NCBI GenBank assembly: GCA_017792405.1
Contig: CP051231.1
Location: 3,790,062-3,854,061 of the forward strand
DNA length: 64,000 bases
Origin: Oceanicola sp.
GTDB lineage: Bacteria > Pseudomonadota > Alphaproteobacteria > Rhodobacterales > Rhodobacteraceae
Direction of reading: 5' to 3'
The notes beneath the pieces are model-generated. The model saw only the letters and a list, made by a program, of their open reading frames with translations. It was not told where the DNA came from and searched no databases. The translations under genes and the position numbers were made by a program. Shown here piece by piece: positions 59,383 to 64,000 of this stretch (position 1 is its first letter; the number at the start of each line of letters is the position of its first letter).

Positions 59383-62049
59383 TCAGACGAAGGTGAAATC
59401 CGCGAGGGTGAGATCGGTCAGATTTACGTTTTCGAGAATGATCGTGTGGCCGGAATAGGTGAGCACCACGTCATCGCCCAGTTGGGTCGGGGTTAGCGCA
59501 GCGAGGCGGCCAGCCAGTGAGCTGCCGGAGATGCCCGCGAGTTGGAGCATGTCGCCGCCCAAGCAATCGAAATCTGTGATCACATCGATCTCGCCAGCGG
59601 TGAAGGCGGCGAAGACAAAGGTGTCAGCGTCGGCGCCGCCGGTCATCACATCATCGCCGGTGCCGCCGTTGAGCCTGTCGGAGCCGGTGCCGCCCTCCAA
59701 CGTGTCATTGCCTGCGCCGCCGTTTAGCTGGTCGGCTCCGCTGCCACCCCAGACGTGGTCATGCCCGTCTCCGGCGCCGACGACGTCATTGCCGCCGCCG
59801 CAGCGGATTTCGTCGGAGCCTGCGCCGCCGCCGATGTTGTCATCACCTGCGTTGCCATAGATCAAGTCGGTACCTGGGCCGCCCGCGATATGGTCATGCC
59901 CGTTTCCGCCATAGATAGTGTCGTTTCCATAGGTGGCGGAGAGCTGGTCGTTGCCATCGCCGCCGGAGAGGTAATCGTCGCCCGGGCCGCCGCCGAGGTG
60001 GTCATTGCCGTCATCACCATAGAGCAGATCGTTGCCGTTGCCGCCGCCGAGCGCATCGTTGCCCGCGCCGCCATGCGCTTCGTCATCGCCGTCGGAGGCC
60101 GCGATATTATCGTCCCCGGCGCCGCCCTCGATGTAATCGTTGCCCGTGCGGCCCAGCAGCGAGTCGTGACCCTCCCCGCCGATCAGGGTGTCGTCGCCCT
60201 CCAGCCCGTCGAGCCAGTCGTTGCCATCGCCGCCTTCAAGCCGGTTGGCGAGGGCATCGCCGGTGAGGCTGTCGGCTAGCGCGCAGCCGATCAGGCTTTC
60301 GATGTCGTAGAACAGGCTCTCCGCCGCCGCGCCTGCGTTCTGGCTGGGATCGGAAAGGTTGATGGTGATCGCCGTACCGGAGCCTGCGAAGCTCACGGTA
60401 TCGGTGCCTGACCCGCCCCAGAACCTGTCTGTCCCGCCGCCGGAGATCATCAGGTCGTCGCCGCCGCCTGCGTGCATGTCGTCGTCGCCATCGGTGCCGT
60501 TGAGCACATCATCCTCGACCGTGCCGATCAGGTCGGCGCCCGTCTCTTCGCCGACTTCTTCCAGCGGGCCGCGGACCACGTCGTAGTTGCTGGAGAAGGT
60601 GAAGGTGATGTTGTCGAAATCGGCGAAGGTCAGCGGCTGGCCGTCGGCGGAGAAGATCTCGAGGCTTTCGCTGCCGTAGTTGATCCGCAGTGCGCCGTTG
60701 TGCCACTCGTAGACATCGAGCCAGGCGGTGCCGTAGCACATGGTCCAATCGGAGAGGTCGACGGTGTCGATGCCGATCTCGAAGTCCATGATCCGGTCGC
60801 GCTCAAGATCGCCGCCGATGATGACGAAGGTATCGGCTCCGGCCTCGCCATAGAGCCTGTCGCGCCCGAGGCCGTCGACGATGATGTCATCGCCCGCGCC
60901 GCCGTAGGTGTAGAGGGTGCCAAGCGCGTCGAGTACGATGAGGTCGTCCGCCGCGGTGCCGTGGTGGCCGCTGGCGGTGGCGAAGTCGAGCGGGCCGAGG
61001 TCGCTGACATCGAGCGTATATTGCACTGCGCCCGGTGCGCCCTCGGTGGTGACGAAGAGGTCGAGCTGGGTGCCGGAAAGGTGGGTGCCGATGGCAGAGA
61101 TCCTGTCGAGCCCGCTTTCCAGATCGCCCTCAATCACCTGACACGGGACGAGGTGGCCATCCGGCAGAAGGGTATAGACCGTGAGCCCGCCATCACTGCC
61201 ACCGGCAATGACCAGAGTGCGCCCGCTGCCGAGTTCGACGATCTCCAGCGCGGAGACGCCATCAAGGCGGGTATCGAGACTGTCAACGACATGTTCGGCA
61301 GGGGCCATGAGGCCGCCAGGCTGGACCTCGACGACGCTGAGCGAGCTGGAGTCGGAGGCGGCGATGACGGCGTAAGTGGTGCCGTTAATCTCGGTGCTGT
61401 CCATCGCGGTGACGGTTTGCACCGGCAGGCTCTCGTCTCTGCCAAAACTGTCGACCTCGGTGAGGGTGCCGCTGGCGTTGATGCGGTAGCAGCTGACGCC
61501 GTCTTCGCTGGCCGAACCAGCCAGCAGGTAGGGGGTGCCGTCCACCGTGACCACCGTCATGGCGGATACATTGGCAGCGTAGTGGCTGGAGGCATCGGGC
61601 TGGCTCTCGACGAGGGTCAGAGTGTTGCCGGAATCGGTGACGGCATAGACCGCCACGCCCGCGCCGTTCTGGGGCGCGACGAAGAGATAGTCGGTTCCGC
61701 CGACGCTGGCGCAGATGAGCGTTGCGGCATTGGCCTGGCTCTCGATGGTGGAGAGGAAGGCCCGCTCTGAGCTGGTGTCTCCTGCGGCCAGCTCTGCCAG
61801 CATCGCGTCGATCACGCTGCCGGCGAGGCTGACGCTCTGGCCGAAGAGGGTGAAGCTGATGCGCCCGCCGAGGGCCGAGCTGCTGCCGGTGCTCGCCAGC
61901 CCTGCGCCGGTGGCGTCGTAGCTCACGACCGCGTCGTTGCCGTGGTCGATGAAGGTGACGCCGGTGGATGTGCTGGCGAGTGTGCCCAGCATCACGGGAA
62001 AGGGGCTGCCGTCTCCGGGAAGAAGGCCCACGAACTGAAATGCCGCCAT
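59383..62049 (-). CDS. Large RTX Ca-binding secreted protein with N-terminal beta-propeller-like region
   Basis: The 888-aa protein lacks a Sec signal. The first 380 or so residues contain propeller-like strands with recurring GGSDGGLTVYTLLPDGHLV and DSLDTRLDGVSALEIVELGS motifs. An RTX block follows at about 505-845 (GGxGxDxxx units, plus GGAGDDIIVDGLG earlier). It ends NLTDLTLADFTFV, similar to the protease end, so the same type I system could secrete both. The conserved Rhodobacterales-type propeller-RTX architecture suggests an adhesion or matrix role, not enzymatic; this is inferred. Confidence 0.88.
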   Translation of the reverse strand: MAAFQFVGLLPGDGSPFPVMLGTLASTSTGVTFIDHGNDAVVSYDATGAGLASTGSSSALGGRISFTLFGQSVSLAGSVIDAMLAELAAGDTSSERAFLSTIESQANAATLICASVGGTDYLFVAPQNGAGVAVYAVTDSGNTLTLVESQPDASSHYAANVSAMTVVTVDGTPYLLAGSASEDGVSCYRINASGTLTEVDSFGRDESLPVQTVTAMDSTEINGTTYAVIAASDSSSLSVVEVQPGGLMAPAEHVVDSLDTRLDGVSALEIVELGSGRTLVIAGGSDGGLTVYTLLPDGHLVPCQVIEGDLESGLDRISAIGTHLSGTQLDLFVTTEGAPGAVQYTLDVSDLGPLDFATASGHHGTAADDLIVLDALGTLYTYGGAGDDIIVDGLGRDRLYGEAGADTFVIIGGDLERDRIMDFEIGIDTVDLSDWTMCYGTAWLDVYEWHNGALRINYGSESLEIFSADGQPLTFADFDNITFTFSSNYDVVRGPLEEVGEETGADLIGTVEDDVLNGTDGDDDMHAGGGDDLMISGGGTDRFWGGSGTDTVSFAGSGTAITINLSDPSQNAGAAAESLFYDIESLIGCALADSLTGDALANRLEGGDGNDWLDGLEGDDTLIGGEGHDSLLGRTGNDYIEGGAGDDNIAASDGDDEAHGGAGNDALGGGNGNDLLYGDDGNDHLGGGPGDDYLSGGDGNDQLSATYGNDTIYGGNGHDHIAGGPGTDLIYGNAGDDNIGGGAGSDEIRCGGGNDVVGAGDGHDHVWGGSGADQLNGGAGNDTLEGGTGSDRLNGGTGDDVMTGGADADTFVFAAFTAGEIDVITDFDCLGGDMLQLAGISGSSLAGRLAALTPTQLGDDVVLTYSGHTIILENVNLTDLTLADFTFV
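59514..60537 (-). repeat. RTX nonapeptide-repeat coding block (propeller protein)
   Basis: About 27-bp degenerate units encode GGDGNDxLxG repeats on the minus strand, covering residues about 505-845 of the second RTX protein. Antisense reading frames through it look long, but they are compositional shadows of the repeats. Confidence 0.88.
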
Positions 62050-62181
62050 GATTGCTCACCTGAAAAGCTGCGATGGCGGATTTCTGGCGGCTGCCACGGG
62101 CGGGAGCCGGGGCGCGATTGTGGCTGAACGGCGCATCTTGCGAACAAGCTGCTTAAAATGATGGTAAAAATCCGAATGATT

Positions 62182-62195
62182 CCAAGGGCCCTTGG
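62182..62195. promoter_or_regulatory. 14-bp palindrome in divergent RTX/Wza-like promoter region
   Basis: CCAAGGGCCCTTGG is a perfect palindrome in the 277-nt gap between the divergent RTX gene and the polysaccharide-export lipoprotein gene. It is followed immediately by another CCAAGGG half-site. It could be a regulator-binding site for one or both genes. An AT-rich patch (TGATGGTAAAAATC) lies just upstream. No promoter can be named with certainty. Confidence 0.4.
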
Positions 62196-62326
62196 CCAAG
62201 GGTGGCGGGAGGGTGCCGCTGCGCAAGGACCGCAGCATCTTGGTTGACCTGACTGTGCCTGCCCCTCTATTTTGTGCCCAAGGTGCGGCGCAAAGACCGC
62301 GTCGAACGGGCGCAAGGGACAGCGGC

Positions 62327-63430
62327 GTGAAGATTCTCCGGCCATTGATCGTGATGTTGCTTCTGGCGGCTTGTTCGCTTCCGCGGGGGGCCGCGATTTC
62401 GAACGAGGTGCTGAAGGAGCAGAATGCGGAGAACCCGCAGATCGCGGTATATCCGGTGACCCGCGCCCTGCTGCCCCGCTTTGCCTCCTGGCCTTATACC
62501 GGTAGCGGCATCCGCTCGGACGGTTGGCTGCGTGGCTCCGGGCGCACCGGCGAGCCGCATATCAAGCCCTTCGACCGGGTTGACCTGATCATCTGGGATT
62601 CAGAGGACAACTCGCTCATCACCCCGACCGGCGCCAAGCTGGTTGAACTGCGCAACCTCCGGGTCAACCAGAGCGGCCACATCTACGTGCCCTATCTCGG
62701 CGAGCAGCGCATTGCCGACAAGACAGCCGATGCCGCGCGCCGCCAGCTGGAAAGCCGGATGATCGAGATTGTCCCCTCGGCGCAAGTGCAGCTCACCGTA
62801 CTGCCCGGCACCGCGAGCGCTGTTTCACTGGTGGGCGGGGTCAACGCGCCGGGCACCGTGGCGCTGCCCGATGGCGGATTTACCGTGCTTGGCCTGATCG
62901 CTCAGGGTGGTGGGCCGCAGGCAGGGCTGCGCAACCCGCGTGTACGCCTGATCCGCGGCGGCCACACCTATGCCACCTCGCTTCAGCGGCTCTATGACAA
63001 CCCCTCGCTCGACACCACGCTGGTGGGTGGCGACAAGGTGATGCTGTTTGCCGATGATCGTTACTTCCGGGCGCTGGGCGCCAGCGGTACGGAACAGCTG
63101 ATCTACTTCGAGAAAGAGCACATCTCGGCGCTGGATGCGATGTCGCTGATTGGCGGGCTGGAAGATACGCGGGCCAACCCCAAGGGCGTGCTGATTCTGC
63201 GGCACTACAGCCCGCGCGCGGTGCGGGCCGACGGGGTGAAGGGGCCGCAGAACGTGCGGACGGTCTTCACCATCGATCTCACGCGTGCTGATGGCCTGTT
63301 CTCGGCTGAAAAGTTCGCGATCCACCCGCAGGACACGGTGCTTGTGACCGAAAGCCCGGTGACGAACGCGCGCACGATTTTCTCGCTGGTGGGCAGCGCG
63401 GTGGGTGTTGGCAATCAGCTGAGCAACTGA
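62327..63430 (+). CDS. Polysaccharide export outer-membrane lipoprotein (Wza/KpsD-like)
   Basis: GTG 62327 has AAGGGA 8 nt upstream and gives a lipoprotein signal (VKILRPLIVMLLLAAC, Cys16). The protein of about 367 aa has the poly_export domain (KPFDRVDLIIWDSEDNSLIT) and SLBB-type domains (VSLVGGVNAPGTVALPDGGF and FEKEHISALDAMSLIGGLED). It forms the outer-membrane channel completing the KpsM-KpsE-KpsT line. The gene is 3 kb from kpsT, separated by the RTX gene. Confidence 0.91.
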   Translation: MKILRPLIVMLLLAACSLPRGAAISNEVLKEQNAENPQIAVYPVTRALLPRFASWPYTGSGIRSDGWLRGSGRTGEPHIKPFDRVDLIIWDSEDNSLITPTGAKLVELRNLRVNQSGHIYVPYLGEQRIADKTADAARRQLESRMIEIVPSAQVQLTVLPGTASAVSLVGGVNAPGTVALPDGGFTVLGLIAQGGGPQAGLRNPRVRLIRGGHTYATSLQRLYDNPSLDTTLVGGDKVMLFADDRYFRALGASGTEQLIYFEKEHISALDAMSLIGGLEDTRANPKGVLILRHYSPRAVRADGVKGPQNVRTVFTIDLTRADGLFSAEKFAIHPQDTVLVTESPVTNARTIFSLVGSAVGVGNQLSN

Positions 63431-63473
63431 CGGGAGCGGGCCGGCGCCGATGCGGCGCAAACGGCCCCGCCTG

Positions 63474-63674
63474 TCAGACGAAGCCCAGCCGCTCGATGGC
63501 CTGAAGCGCCAGCTCGCGCGAATCGGAATTGCCGCGACGGACCCCGTCATTCAGCAGGTGCAGTTTGGAGCTGAGACGTTTGTGCGATACTTCACACCGA
63601 ATGAAATCAGCGACTTCGACGTCGCCGAGCGACAGGATGTGCTTGGCAACCGCTTGGACACTCTGGTCTGGCAT
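63474..63674 (-). CDS. Small hypothetical protein (66 aa)
   Basis: ATG 63674 (MPDQSVQAVAKHILSLGDVE) has GGGGG 6 nt upstream; longer starts at 63695 and 63740 are possible. The protein is small and soluble, with a helical N-terminus and a basic middle (VSHKRLSSKLHLLN). No signal peptide, transmembrane segment or family was recognised. It is convergent with the Wza-like gene. Confidence 0.6.
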   Translation of the reverse strand: MPDQSVQAVAKHILSLGDVEVADFIRCEVSHKRLSSKLHLLNDGVRRGNSDSRELALQAIERLGFV

Positions 63675-63783
63675 GTGAATCCCCCGATGGCACATGAATC
63701 TCCCCGCCGAAACGCTAGCGAGAACGGCGCTTTTTCGCAACGTGCAGACCGGGTTTGCACGTATGGCGGGAGGTAGCGGCGCG

Positions 63784-64000
63784 ATGGCGGCTGCGCGGGC
63801 GATCGGCTGTGACGGCGGCGGAAGCGGCTCGCGGCTTGTGCTGCTGTGGGACGGTGCCCGCTACGAGGTGATCGGCGGGCCAGCCAATGCGACGAGCGAC
63901 AGGGCGGGCGCGGTGGCTGAGGTCTCGGCACTGCTGGCGCGGGCGGCGGAAGCGGCAGGCGTTGCGGTGGAGGCGTTGAAAGGCCTCCCGGCGCATTACG
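63784..64000 (+). CDS. BadF/BcrA-type ATPase (N-acetylglucosamine kinase-like), 3' end beyond window
   Basis: ATG 63784 has GGAGG 8 nt upstream; an in-frame ATG at 63763 is possible. The visible 72 codons start MAAARAIGCDGGGSGSRLVL and include YEVIGGPANATSDRAGAVAE. The GCDGGGSGSR phosphate-1 motif and GGPANATSD match the BadF/BadG/BcrA/BcrD group, which includes N-acetylglucosamine kinases. The role here would be amino-sugar phosphorylation, possibly cell-wall recycling; that is inference from family members. Confidence 0.8.
   Translation, partial: MAAARAIGCDGGGSGSRLVLLWDGARYEVIGGPANATSDRAGAVAEVSALLARAAEAAGVAVEALKGLPAHY

Noticed and set aside
59514..60537. Regularly spaced short DNA repeats that could look like a CRISPR array
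   Set aside because: The units are degenerate, about 27 bp, with no unique spacers between identical repeats, and encode GGxGxDxxx in frame; they are RTX repeats.
53393..63430. Type I secretion ABC transporter and membrane-fusion protein for the RTX proteins
   Set aside because: None is present; the KpsT-like ATPase and KpsM-like permease have capsule-export features, so the exporter must be elsewhere.

Overview
The window reads as chromosomal DNA of a GC-rich marine-type alphaproteobacterium, most likely Rhodobacterales (roseobacter-like). This rests on overall gene content: YjbF/YjbH exopolysaccharide proteins, Kps-type capsule export, RTX proteins with a C-terminal DFxFV end, an NMT1-type ABC transporter, a QuiC-type fused dehydratase and two ATP-grasp/alpha-E/transglutaminase clusters. 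No rRNA, tRNA or CRISPR array was found.

Region 1 (1-7659, all minus strand) is the integrase-proximal end of an integrated mobile element that continues beyond base 1. In transcription order it carries a P4-type tyrosine recombinase, an unrecognised 261-aa protein, an AlpA-type regulator, a 162-aa protein, a RepA/DnaB-like AAA ATPase, a repeat- and hairpin-rich spacer, a DUF5681 protein, two small coil-forming proteins, and a very long protein with a glycine-rich hydrophobic middle that is cut by the window edge. The order Int-AlpA-helicase suggests a phage satellite or cryptic prophage.

Region 2 (7824-17113, minus) holds a two-domain 3-dehydroshikimate dehydratase and a tight three-gene operon: transglutaminase-DUF2126, a fused circularly permuted ATP-grasp plus alpha-E protein, and a second transglutaminase. 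A small secreted Cache-like protein lies upstream. Region 3 (17425-20060, plus) is an NMT1/SsuA-type ABC transporter ending in a terminator-like hairpin and four 11-bp tandem repeats. Region 4 (20211-28795) is a GntR/FCD regulator with a peptide-type ABC transporter (DppC and DppD fused in one polypeptide), divergent from a DUF1028 - M20 amidohydrolase pair. The divergent promoter contains a TTGACCGGTCAA palindrome between 13-bp direct repeats.

Region 5 (28877-33032, plus) is a second ATP-grasp / alpha-E / transglutaminase cluster. Here the domains are separate proteins, and the cluster also includes Anbu, the proteasome-like Ntn hydrolase, and a 74-aa acidic protein. Together with region 2 this is the most interesting system in the window: a putative peptide-ligation, transglutaminase and proteolysis pathway present twice in one neighbourhood, with different architectures and apparently different ATP-grasp active sites.

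Region 6 (33105-63430) is a long surface-polysaccharide island. It contains a LacI-family regulator, a lipid-linked sugar transfer module (GT2, LAB_N protein, PMT/ArnT-like), YjbH-YjbF, UDP-glucuronate 4-epimerase, UDP-glucose dehydrogenase, a priming sugar transferase, an NAD-dependent epimerase, the dTDP-rhamnose genes rfbDCBA, glycosyltransferases, a sulfotransferase-like gene, KpsM/KpsE/KpsT-type exporters and a Wza/KpsD-like lipoprotein. Two large RTX proteins, one a serralysin-like metalloprotease, sit within the export genes. The predicted product is an acidic, rhamnose-containing, possibly sulfated exopolysaccharide. No Wzx flippase, Wzy polymerase or type I exporter is visible here. 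The window ends in a small unrecognised gene and the start of a BadF/BcrA-type sugar kinase.
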